From Methanoregula sp. (lineage in GTDB: Archaea; Halobacteriota; Methanomicrobia; Methanomicrobiales; Methanospirillaceae): a stretch of 5,115 nucleotides of DNA. Positions 1-4,759 of the stretch are shown piece after piece. Location of the stretch: NCBI GenBank assembly GCA_028711405.1, contig JAQTSH010000144.1, positions 1 to 5,115 of the forward strand, read 5' to 3'. Position 1 is the stretch's first letter. Each line of letters begins with the position of its first letter. Both the position numbers and the translations under genes were made by a program. The notes below the pieces were generated by a model. It saw only the letters and a list, made by a program, of their open reading frames with translations. It made no database searches and was not told the DNA's origin.

Positions 1-66
1 AAAACTGAATCGCATCTGAACACATTGAAAGGACTTTTGGATTCGCATTACGCGACTCCTCGTTAG
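1..66 (+). CDS. Possible C-terminal end of a gene entering from the left
   Basis: Only one of the three forward frames is open at the left edge. It gives 21 residues beginning KTESHLNTLKGLL and stops at the TAG at 64-66. No family is recognisable from so short a tail, and an open run of this length can occur by chance. If real, the gene would converge on the leftward operon starting at 1943, with the gene-free stretch 67-247 between them. A weak 6-bp stem (CCTGAA at 91-96 with TTCAGG at 103-108) lies just downstream of the stop and could belong to its transcript end. Confidence 0.2.
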   Translation, partial: KTESHLNTLKGLLDSHYATPR

Positions 67-216
67 CTTACCGCATTCTCAGATCATTAACCTGAAGCCC
101 CATTCAGGAATCTTATCCATAGCAGGTTTCACAATTCACGTATCCAAATCATTTACGTCATGGGAGGATTTGGTATTTGAATAAAACACCATGATGTGTG
201 CATCAGGCAAACCGTT

Positions 217-242
217 ATGAAAATCGGCTTGCCGATTTTCAT
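217..242 (-). terminator. Perfect inverted repeat after the HEPN-like gene
   Basis: ATGAAAATCGGC (217-228) and GCCGATTTTCAT (231-242) are exact reverse complements separated by two bases, so leftward transcripts would fold a stable hairpin beginning five bases after the HEPN-like stop codon. The 3' arm contains a UUUU run, but no T-tract follows the stem on the minus strand. It therefore resembles a transcript-end or RNA-protecting hairpin more than a standard archaeal oligo-T terminator. Being palindromic, it could also be a protein binding site. Confidence 0.5.
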
Positions 243-247
243 GCTAA

Positions 248-619
248 TTAAGGTAACAATCGAAAAATATCATTTGAAAAGGTTATACTATTTTTCGCGT
301 TCAAATCATTCACACTAATGTGATCTTTATAGTCACTATTGATTCTCCATTTTATTAATTGAATTAATTTTTGACCGATCTTTCTCATATCCGGATCAGG
401 ATTTTTCGCAAAATAATCGATAACTTCTCCGTGTGCTTTCCCGGAAGTTGAGAAGTGTGCCCCGTGTGAAATTGCATAATTTCGTAAATGGCAATGAGCT
501 GCATAATATGATCTACTTACAACACACCTGTTTGCAGCTTCATTGAGGGATGGAGTTTTCTGACCGTAATCATAAAGGTAATTTGCGATAGCTAAATAAT
601 CTTTCCACTGGAACGTCAT
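248..619 (-). CDS. Small HEPN-like domain protein
   Basis: This 123-residue protein reads as a mostly helical single-domain HEPN-like protein. The helix at about residues 33-48 carries SRSYYAAHCHLRNYA, close to the SRxYYAxFHxA signature of small HEPN proteins of the COG1895 type. The C-terminal stretch RINSDYKDH then NAKNSITFSNDIFRLL (about 92-122) matches the usual closing helices with a (K/R)xxxDY element. R36 and H42 form an R-x5-H pair that fits the R-x4-6-H rule of HEPN ribonucleases. Family members are RNases, toxins in toxin-antitoxin pairs, or non-catalytic partners; which applies here is unknown. Its ATG overlaps the stop of the 189-residue gene (ATGA at 619-616), so translation is probably coupled. 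No clear Shine-Dalgarno precedes it, which supports coupling. The gene is AT-rich like its two partners. The HEPN assignment rests on motif reading only. Confidence 0.62.
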   Translation of the reverse strand: MTFQWKDYLAIANYLYDYGQKTPSLNEAANRCVVSRSYYAAHCHLRNYAISHGAHFSTSGKAHGEVIDYFAKNPDPDMRKIGQKLIQLIKWRINSDYKDHISVNDLNAKNSITFSNDIFRLLP

Positions 620-1185
620 TTTTTCACAGGGGGTTGAAAATCTGTAGAGATGATAAAATATGATGATGTATCCATCTGCGTATTCCAGTAACGATCACTA
701 AGTGATTCGAGCATTTCCATGAAATTATCTTCATATACGGTTTTTCTGACGTTTACTTCAATACATTCAAAATCACTATCTGGATCTTGAACAATATCAA
801 CTGATAATTCAACATCGGGTCCAAACGTATCCGTACAAAGTTTGCATCCAAAAAGGAAAACCGGTAAAATATCATTATGTTGTGTGAAAAAATCCGATAG
901 TTCCTGAATATTCTGAATAGATAATCGTCTGAAAAAATCTAAAGAAAACGGAAATGACTCTGTTGGAATAGTGTAACCATAGTTAATAGTGGAAGAATAA
1001 TCTGTTTCAAACTGAGGGGATAATGTTCTGATAATTTCCATTAAGATATCAAAAATTGTTTTAGGAATATCAGAAATAATCGCGAGTTCATAATAATCCC
1101 CGATTTCTGAACTATAGGGTGAACTATACTGGTTAGCCAGTGTGATATGAGATGTGCTGAATGATGTTGACGGATAACAATTCAT
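616..1185 (-). CDS. Uncharacterised 189-residue protein, middle gene of the cassette
   Basis: I do not recognise a named family. The protein is acidic, has no signal peptide or membrane segment, and looks alpha/beta. It has a helical part at about residues 41-60 (IPKTIFDILMEIIRTLS) and another at 83-101. A central hydrophobic strand, DILPVFLFG (105-113), is followed by VELSVDIVQDPDSDFECIEVNVRKTVYEDNF in two pieces (about 125-139 and 140-155). An L-x-V-D-x-x-x-DP-D segment followed by a V-x-V-R-x-x-x-Y-x-x-x-F strand/helix is the most distinctive part and the best search query. The ATG overlaps the TIGR04255 stop by four bases (ATGA at 1185-1182), and its own stop overlaps the HEPN-like start in the same way. 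A GGGG run lies about 8 bases before the ATG as a weak ribosome binding site. By context it may be the partner or antidote of the HEPN-like protein or an adaptor to the TIGR04255 protein; both are inference. Confidence 0.85.
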   Translation of the reverse strand: MNCYPSTSFSTSHITLANQYSSPYSSEIGDYYELAIISDIPKTIFDILMEIIRTLSPQFETDYSSTINYGYTIPTESFPFSLDFFRRLSIQNIQELSDFFTQHNDILPVFLFGCKLCTDTFGPDVELSVDIVQDPDSDFECIEVNVRKTVYEDNFMEMLESLSDRYWNTQMDTSSYFIISTDFQPPVKK

Positions 1186-1943
1186 TTAAATTGCCCCATC
1201 AGGTTTTCATATAATTTGATAAACCAAACGTGAGTCAAATCGTGCGCTTTCACAATCCAGTTAATGATATCTTCCTGGTTTTGAGGCACACATTTTCCAT
1301 GAGAATTTACAACCGTTTCTGAAATTAATGCATCTTTATTGTTCCTGGTTCCCCGTGCAAAACGAATAGTGGCCCCACCATTAGGGTACGGGTATGTTAT
1401 TTTAAAATCTATTGCCAGAGGACAGTTATTTATCGTGGTTTCTTTGAATAGGGTTTCAGGCATTACAATATCCATACCCATATTATCTTTTAAAAATGAC
1501 AAAATATTTTGACTAAAGTTGAAATCCGTTGCATCGATATATCGCAGAGTTAAATCCTCAACATATATTTTTTTAGGATTGGGATAAGATACAAAAAATT
1601 GTGTAACTACTTCAGATAATCTATGCTGAAAATCAGTCCAGTCATATCTTTCAGTTTCATTAAATGTAACAATGCCTGGACCTAACTGAATTAAGGGCCA
1701 GCCGCCCTCTTTCTTTCTGAATCTATGCTGAATTATGTAGGGTGCCATTTCATCAGGCATATTTGCTGTTGGGAGTTGCTCATGAAATGGATAGTCCTTC
1801 TCACATAACCGATCATAGAATCGCCCAACTAATAGTTTATAATTTGGATCAACCTTTACACCAGAACCAGACTGATCCAAGTTCCATTTCATTTCAAAAA
1901 TTGCTTCCACTAATGGCGCTTTTGGCAATCTATCTGCAGCCAT
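1182..1943 (-). CDS. TIGR04255 family protein
   Basis: The 253-residue protein fits the TIGR04255 family, a sporadically distributed group of unknown biochemical function, at about its usual length. Recognisable landmarks are the N-terminal PKAPLVEAIFEMKW (7-20), the block GGWPLIQLGPGIVTFNE (80-96) followed by YDW (100-102) and a helix, YVEDLTLRYIDATDF (127-141), and a C-terminal helix with H234 and W240 before LYENLMGQF. It has no signal peptide or membrane helix, so it is presumably cytosolic. It is the first gene of a three-gene leftward unit and is joined to the next gene by an ATGA overlap. The ATG at 1943 is preceded by a G5 run (1953-1949) with a 5-base spacer, and no in-frame extension with a better site is visible. 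Members occur patchily in bacteria and archaea; a role in defence is suggested only by its HEPN-encoding neighbour. Confidence 0.82.
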   Translation of the reverse strand: MAADRLPKAPLVEAIFEMKWNLDQSGSGVKVDPNYKLLVGRFYDRLCEKDYPFHEQLPTANMPDEMAPYIIQHRFRKKEGGWPLIQLGPGIVTFNETERYDWTDFQHRLSEVVTQFFVSYPNPKKIYVEDLTLRYIDATDFNFSQNILSFLKDNMGMDIVMPETLFKETTINNCPLAIDFKITYPYPNGGATIRFARGTRNNKDALISETVVNSHGKCVPQNQEDIINWIVKAHDLTHVWFIKLYENLMGQFK

Positions 1944-1948
1944 TTATG

Positions 1949-1999
1949 CCCCCGTTTGTTTATAATAAAAAATTACTATTTGTGAGCGTTTAAATTCCG
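1949..1999 (-). promoter_or_regulatory. Probable promoter and leader of the TIGR04255 cassette
   Basis: Read leftward, the AT-rich sequence before the first gene has two TATA-like candidates. AATTTAAACG lies at 1999-1990, which would place a start near 1967 and leave a short leader containing the G5 ribosome site. TTATTATAAA lies at 1970-1961, which would give an almost leaderless message. The first is more compatible with the G-run being used. No operator-like palindrome is obvious here. Confidence 0.4.
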
Positions 2000-2089
2000 T
2001 TATAAGAATGTTCATCTCTATTTCTTTAAACTCCTTGATGTTCAATGTGATGATATACGATTAAAGTCTTCTTCTATCTCAGTTTGGGG

Positions 2090-2172
2090 ACATCCATACC
2101 GCTCCCGATACCCCCACCTCTCATGACCTACCCTCTCCCGTTAACCACCCATATACCCCCCAATATCCTACC
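2090..2172. repeat. Left C-rich arm, possible degraded inverted repeat
   Basis: The reverse complement of this arm contains, in order, GGTAGGATATTGGGGGGT (2172-2155), GGTCATGAGAGG (2128-2117) and TATCGGGAGCGGTATGGAT (2110-2092). Each resembles a segment of the right arm at 2923-2993 in the same order, but the spacing between segments differs. The G-rich composition makes chance similarity a real alternative. Confidence 0.3.
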
Positions 2173-2217
2173 TTTCCCTGCCACAGGTTCTCCACCCCGG
2201 AGAAGGAAGGTGGTGGT

Positions 2218-2373
2218 ATGGTCCAAGTCAAGGATAAAATGTACACGTATTGGACGGGTCTACTCCTTCTGGCACCAGGTGTCGCCCTGGCTGATCAGGC
2301 ACACCAGAAAGACACCCTTTTCCGGGTCAATCCGGGGTCATTCCGGGTTCATTTCAGGCTCCGATTCACCTGA
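2218..2373 (+). pseudogene. Small ORF with signal-peptide-like start, possible gene remnant
   Basis: An ATG at 2218 follows a good ribosome site (GGAAGGTGG at 2205-2213, about 5 bases before the start). It opens a 51-residue frame beginning MVQVKDKMYTYWTGLLLL and continuing APGVALADQ. A short charged N-terminus, a hydrophobic core and an ALA-D cleavage-like site look like a secretion signal. The frame then enters the GC-rich start of the first direct repeat at about 2332 and stops at 2371-2373, with an arginine-rich tail of no evident structure. I read it as a possible 5' remnant of an exported-protein gene cut by repeat DNA. It could equally be a short real protein or a chance frame. No homologue is recognised. 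Confidence 0.3.
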
Positions 2374-2519
2374 TCAGGATCGGATTTCCGGGTTTTTGTG
2401 GCGGTTGTGTCCACGCGCATAACAAATATCATTATAATCGCGTATTTTCCAAAAATACTCAATTTAAACGGTTTTTGAACCTGCATAATAGCAGCGTTCC
2501 GGTGGCATATTTTTTCCGG
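2332..2519. repeat. Direct repeat copy A
   Basis: The core 2349-2515 aligns with copy B at a constant offset of 319 bases. The first 35 bases (2349-2383) differ at only 4 positions. The AT-rich block 2427-2492 matches at 51 of 66 positions by hand count. The segment between them is weaker but of equal length. The copy contains a stem from CCGAT (2361-2365) to ATCGG (2379-2383), a 7-bp stem GTATTTT (2442-2448) with AAAATAC (2452-2458), and a T6 tract at 2510-2515. A one-base gap extends the similarity slightly upstream. Similarity fades after the T-tract, apart from TGCCCTTGG at 2561-2569. Confidence 0.75.
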
Positions 2520-2649
2520 ATCGATGGATTATACCGAAAAGCCGGAAAAACCCCATATATTGCCCTTGGAATGGAAGTGAGGGTTTGAGGGATTTGTTCG
2601 CGTGGAGACGGGTGAGAGGACTGTACGTCCAGATGCCGGACGGATCGGG

Positions 2650-2838
2650 AAAGAGACTCATCCGGGCTCATTTCGGGCTCCGATTCGCCTCATCCGGATC
2701 GGGGTTCCAAGTTCCACTGGAAATTATGCCAACGCCCACGGAAAATATCGTTTAAAACGCGTGTTTTTGGAAAATATTCGATTTAAATGGATTTTGACCG
2801 TGCAAAATAGCGGGCTTTTGAGGACATCTTTTTCTCAC
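2650..2838. repeat. Direct repeat copy B
   Basis: This is the second copy, in the same orientation as copy A. Its core is 2668-2834, with the near-identical part at 2668-2702 and the AT-rich block at 2746-2811. The first stem is CCGATTCG (2680-2687) with CGGATCGG (2695-2702), containing one T-G pair. The second is GTGTTTT (2761-2767) with AAAATAT (2771-2777), which keeps pairing through two G-T pairs. A T5 tract lies at 2829-2833, exactly equivalent to the T6 of copy A. TGCCCTTGG recurs at 2879-2887. An open forward frame crosses this copy (2602-2844), but the corresponding frame is not kept in copy A, so I do not treat it as a gene. Confidence 0.75.
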
Positions 2839-2922
2839 AAATAGTGCAGGTTGCTTTTCGGGAGATCCTGCCAGGAAATGCCCTTGGCAGCCGATTTCCG
2901 GATTCACGTCGGAGCAGGTTTT

Positions 2923-2993
2923 GGTAGATATGGAGGGGTGTCGGGTTATGAGATGGGAGGTGATGGGAGTTATAGGATATCGGTGCATGGATT
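2923..2993. repeat. Right G-rich arm, possible degraded inverted repeat
   Basis: Forward-strand segments GGTAGATATGGAGGGGT (2923-2939), GGTTATGAGATGGGAGG (2944-2960) and TATCGGTGCATGGAT (2979-2993) resemble, in order, three segments of the reverse complement of the left arm at 2090-2172. Together they would frame the repeat block as an element of about 0.9 kb. The match is imperfect and no target-site duplication could be identified by eye. Confidence 0.3.
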
Positions 2994-3087
2994 CTCACAC
3001 CACAGGAACATTCGGATTGTGTCCTAATGTCAATCTTATTTTTGAAGGCAGCAACAATGAGGTTGGAAATACAGTTGACAAATGATC

Positions 3088-3126
3088 AGGAAACCTATTA
3101 ATTTTTTAAGATACACAAAAAAGGAT
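3088..3126 (+). promoter_or_regulatory. Probable promoter and ribosome site of the DUF3467 operon
   Basis: GGAAACC (3089-3095) followed by TATTAATT (3097-3104) resembles an archaeal BRE plus TATA pair, which would place transcription start close to the ATG at 3131. AAGGAT (3121-3126) sits 4 bases before the ATG and is a reasonable Shine-Dalgarno site. The two predictions compete, because a start about 25 bases after this TATA box would remove much of the ribosome site. A different TATA box further upstream is therefore possible. Confidence 0.38.
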
Positions 3127-3130
3127 TACT

Positions 3131-3394
3131 ATGCCTGAATCGGATGGATTAAAAATATCTTTTAACGAAGATCCGTTTAATCTCTTCTACGCTGATGTGT
3201 TTCGTATGTCCTATAGCATCACAACAATGAACATTGAATATTCTCAATTACTGCCTCGTGAAGGAGACGAATTACCTCGATGTCGTTATATTGGAACGGT
3301 TCTGATGAGTCCTCAAGGTGCAAAAATTCTATCAGGTTTACTTCAGAGTCAGGTTGCTGATTATGAAAAGGCACACGGAGAAATTAGGATTTAA
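3131..3394 (+). CDS. DUF3467 family protein
   Basis: This 87-residue cytosolic protein matches the small DUF3467 family, whose function is unknown. The N-terminal half has NLFYADVFRMSYSITTMNIEY (17-37, quoted only to mark the strand region), and LPREGDELPR (41-50) forms a loop. The family's most recognisable part follows: YIGTVLMSPQGAKILSGLL (53-71), a strand leading into S-P-x-x-A-K and a helix, then a terminal helix ending DYEKAHGEIRI. Members are typically 90-110 residues, so this looks complete. The ATG has an AAGGAT site 4 bases upstream. It is first in a three-gene forward unit, and nine bases separate its stop from the next ATG. A paired role with the downstream DNA-binding-like protein is an inference from this spacing. 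Confidence 0.75.
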   Translation: MPESDGLKISFNEDPFNLFYADVFRMSYSITTMNIEYSQLLPREGDELPRCRYIGTVLMSPQGAKILSGLLQSQVADYEKAHGEIRI

Positions 3395-3403
3395 ACGATT
3401 ATT

Positions 3404-3955
3404 ATGTCTAAATCAAAATTAACTAAAAAACAATGCAATCAAACAGAGATGATTCAAGATACTACAATAGAACCCTCTCTTAAACTTCGCTCATTTTATG
3501 GATCTGTGACGGGGATGTCTGAATCAAACTCTTGTTTTGACAGTCTACCACGACAAACCTATCCACGTATGGCGAATACAATGTTATCTTGTCAATATTC
3601 CTTTCCACCGCATAGAGTGAATACAATGAATCAATACGAGTTTAATGATGTATTTGGACAACGAAGAAAACGCACAGAATGTGAAATTATTATTGATCTA
3701 CAAAAACAAGTGGATCAATTAAAAACTGAAGTAACGAACCTTAAACACCTTCAGAATTCTCAGGTGAAAATTCATTACATAGAGATTGTGGATGTACCAT
3801 TTGATGAGGTAAAAAACCAGGTTTTGGACTTCTACAACACACATGGAGAAAACTATCCGGATGATATCGCCGTCAAATTGCGGTTGGATTTGAAAACCGT
3901 AATGAAAGCAGTACAGGAATTAATTCACGAAGGAAAACTTCAATTGGCGATATAA
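3404..3955 (+). CDS. Coiled-coil and winged-helix-like protein
   Basis: The 183-residue product has three visible parts. Residues 1-90 are polar and probably poorly structured, ending in a basic patch (QRRKR, 86-90). Residues 94-119 have heptad-like spacing of hydrophobic residues (EIIIDLQKQVDQLKTEVTNL) and should form a short coiled coil, suggesting an oligomer. Residues 134-183 look like a small winged helix: a helix (DEVKNQVLDFYNTHG), then YPDDIAVKLRLDLKTVMKAV (151-170) as the helix-turn-helix core, then an EGKLQLAI wing. The protein could be a transcription regulator or a DNA- or RNA-binding partner of the DUF3467 product; no target is known. The only ribosome site is a distant AGGAT about 13 bases before the ATG, so coupling to the upstream gene is likely. 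Base composition is AT-rich like the first gene of the unit. Confidence 0.72.
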   Translation: MSKSKLTKKQCNQTEMIQDTTIEPSLKLRSFYGSVTGMSESNSCFDSLPRQTYPRMANTMLSCQYSFPPHRVNTMNQYEFNDVFGQRRKRTECEIIIDLQKQVDQLKTEVTNLKHLQNSQVKIHYIEIVDVPFDEVKNQVLDFYNTHGENYPDDIAVKLRLDLKTVMKAVQELIHEGKLQLAI

Positions 3956-4128
3956 TGACGGACCTTTTTGATTTCGGAGATTCGATTGAAGGTGAAAGAA
4001 TAGTCTGCACGTATAGAAAGAAGATACATGAAGAATTAATCCGTAGAACAAATGATCATCGTGGGACACAGAGCACCATAAAAGATGCATACTGTGTTAT
4101 CACGAAACCCATTCGTCCAGTTCAATAA
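3955..4128 (+). CDS. 57-residue protein, third gene of the DUF3467 operon
   Basis: The ATG at 3955 shares its first base with the preceding stop codon (TAATG), a strong sign of translational coupling. The frame runs 57 codons to the TAA at 4126-4128. The protein starts MTDLFDFGDSIEGERIV with an acidic stretch and then turns basic (YRKKIHEELIRRTNDHRG, 20-37). It ends DAYCVITKPIRPVQ and has no membrane segment. Two cysteines (C18, C47) and two histidines are too scattered to call a metal site. No family is recognised. Support comes from the overlap, the continuous AT-rich coding style of the operon, and the oligo-T terminator starting immediately after the stop. Confidence 0.6.
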   Translation: MTDLFDFGDSIEGERIVCTYRKKIHEELIRRTNDHRGTQSTIKDAYCVITKPIRPVQ

Positions 4129-4166
4129 TTTTTTTCACAATAAAATGAGTTTTTTAAAAAATTTTC
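4129..4166 (+). terminator. Oligo-T transcript end between convergent genes
   Basis: A T7 run (4129-4135) directly follows the stop of the 57-residue gene, and a second T-tract, TTTTTTAAAAAATTTT (4150-4165), lies 14 bases on. Archaeal RNA polymerase terminates at such T-runs without needing a hairpin. The A6 part reads as T6 on the minus strand, so the same site can also end the leftward transcript of the membrane-protein gene at 4221. Confidence 0.65.
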
Positions 4167-4204
4167 CGGCAATCCTATTCATAATACTCCCTCTCCCGGA
4201 TACA

Positions 4205-4223
4205 TGACCGTCAGGTTCGGTCA
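4205..4223 (-). terminator. Weak hairpin overlapping the membrane gene stop
   Basis: TGACCG (4205-4210) and CGGTCA (4218-4223) can pair around a 7-base loop, and the outer arm includes the stop codon of the leftward gene. Downstream on the minus strand the T6 at 4161-4156 would complete termination. The stem is short, so the hairpin itself is only weakly supported. Confidence 0.3.
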
Positions 4224-4483
4224 CGTACTCTCATAGATCTCCAACCCGAAACCCGCGAGGATAAAGATAAGCCCCGTGATCACAAGAAGGACCGTGGGTG
4301 ATTTCTGGACGAAGAAGACCGTGTTGGGATTGCTGCCCAGTCCCGCAATGATAAATGACCCGTAGGTCGTCACGTAGTACATGATCATTTCAGTGAAGAC
4401 AAAATCCCCCGGAAGAAAGAAGAAGATCCCCTGACGATACACGCAGCGACCCCAATAAATATCAGGAACCTGGCAACAGTCAT
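4221..4483 (-). pseudogene. Small three-helix membrane protein, frameshifted
   Basis: The best start is the ATG at 4483, preceded by GGAGG (4492-4488) at ideal spacing. Reading gives MTVARFLIFIGVAACIVRG, a clear N-terminal membrane helix, but this frame soon runs into TGA. A +1 frame carries IFFFLPGDFVFTEMIMYY, GSFIIAGLG and TVLLVITGLIFILAGFG to the stop at 4221. Adding one G to the AGGGGA run (C4 on the plus strand at 4428-4431) joins both parts into 87 residues. Membrane helices then lie at about 4-18, 33-50 and 64-81, with a short conserved-looking SNPNTVFFVQKS loop. The function is unknown. Starting instead from the GTG at 4529 keeps one frame, but loses the ribosome site and gives a polar, unconvincing N-terminus. 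This could be a genuine pseudogene or a one-base sequence error. It converges on the DUF3467 operon. Confidence 0.68.
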
Positions 4484-4562
4484 CACCCCTCCGGATTTTG
4501 TAATCCATGAACCCTGCAGGTTCCGGCACATCAGCGAAATTTCAGATTCGTCTCACCGATCA

Positions 4563-4599
4563 ATACTTTTTCTCCGTCATACCGGTATATAATAACTTG
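4563..4599 (-). promoter_or_regulatory. TATA-like promoter of the membrane-protein gene
   Basis: Read leftward, CCAAGTTATTATATACC (4599-4583) has a good archaeal TATA box (TTATATAC, 4592-4585) with an A-containing BRE-like stretch before it. Transcription would start about 25 bases on, near 4563, giving a leader of about 80 bases that ends in the strong GGAGGGGTGATG start region at 4492-4481. The leader has no obvious riboswitch-like structure. Confidence 0.5.
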
Positions 4600-4702
4600 G
4601 AAATGTGGCGTTACAATGCCAATCATCCGCTCATCCACCCATCCTCCCGGGGGGAACGGTCAGACTGCGCCACGACACACCGGCAGACGGCATTCACCCG
4701 CC

Positions 4703-4736
4703 GGGAAAAACAAAACAAACGCCAGTCGTCCGGCGA
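4703..4736 (-). terminator. Transcript end of the Cache-domain gene
   Basis: Downstream of the stop at 4760 on the minus strand, a small stem (GTCG and CGAC within 4736-4724) is followed by the T-rich run TTTGTTTTGTTTTTCCC (4719-4703). This has the form expected of an archaeal T-rich terminator and separates the Cache gene from the promoter of the next leftward gene. The remaining bases to about 4600 show nothing assignable. Confidence 0.5.
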
Positions 4737-4759
4737 CCCCGGAGGAAAACGGCGAGCGC

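Larger units (their letters stand above)
2084..3003. other. Gene-poor repeat block between the two operons
   Basis: About 0.9 kb lies between the two AT-rich gene clusters without a convincing intact gene. Open frames on both strands here are short, overlap each other and show no family features. The composition changes sharply. A C-rich forward strand runs from about 2090 to 2180, a mixed region follows with two diverged direct repeats, and a G-rich forward strand runs from about 2912 to 2993. It may be a degraded mobile element or a repeat-based non-coding locus. The bases from 3004 to 3087 show nothing further that I can assign. Confidence 0.6.

Noticed and set aside
123..194. Short forward frame containing PNHLRHGRIWYL, reminiscent of the H-x-L-R-H box of tyrosine recombinases
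   Set aside because: Only 23 residues lie between two stops, and no other integrase motif is in place nearby. The resemblance is too short to claim a remnant.
1742..1993. Forward open frame of 83 codons
   Set aside because: It lies antisense within the TIGR04255 gene and its promoter, and shows no family features or ribosome site.
2084..2422. Forward open frame of 112 codons, proline-rich at the start
   Set aside because: The proline run reflects C-rich DNA and the rest crosses repeat copy A. It has no domain, and the frame is not shared with copy B.
2602..2844. Forward open frame of 80 codons across repeat copy B
   Set aside because: The equivalent frame in copy A is interrupted, and the differences between copies preserve stems rather than codons. 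It is more likely repeat DNA than a gene.
2459..2998. Four short reverse open frames
   Set aside because: They overlap each other and the repeats, and lack ribosome sites and recognisable domains.
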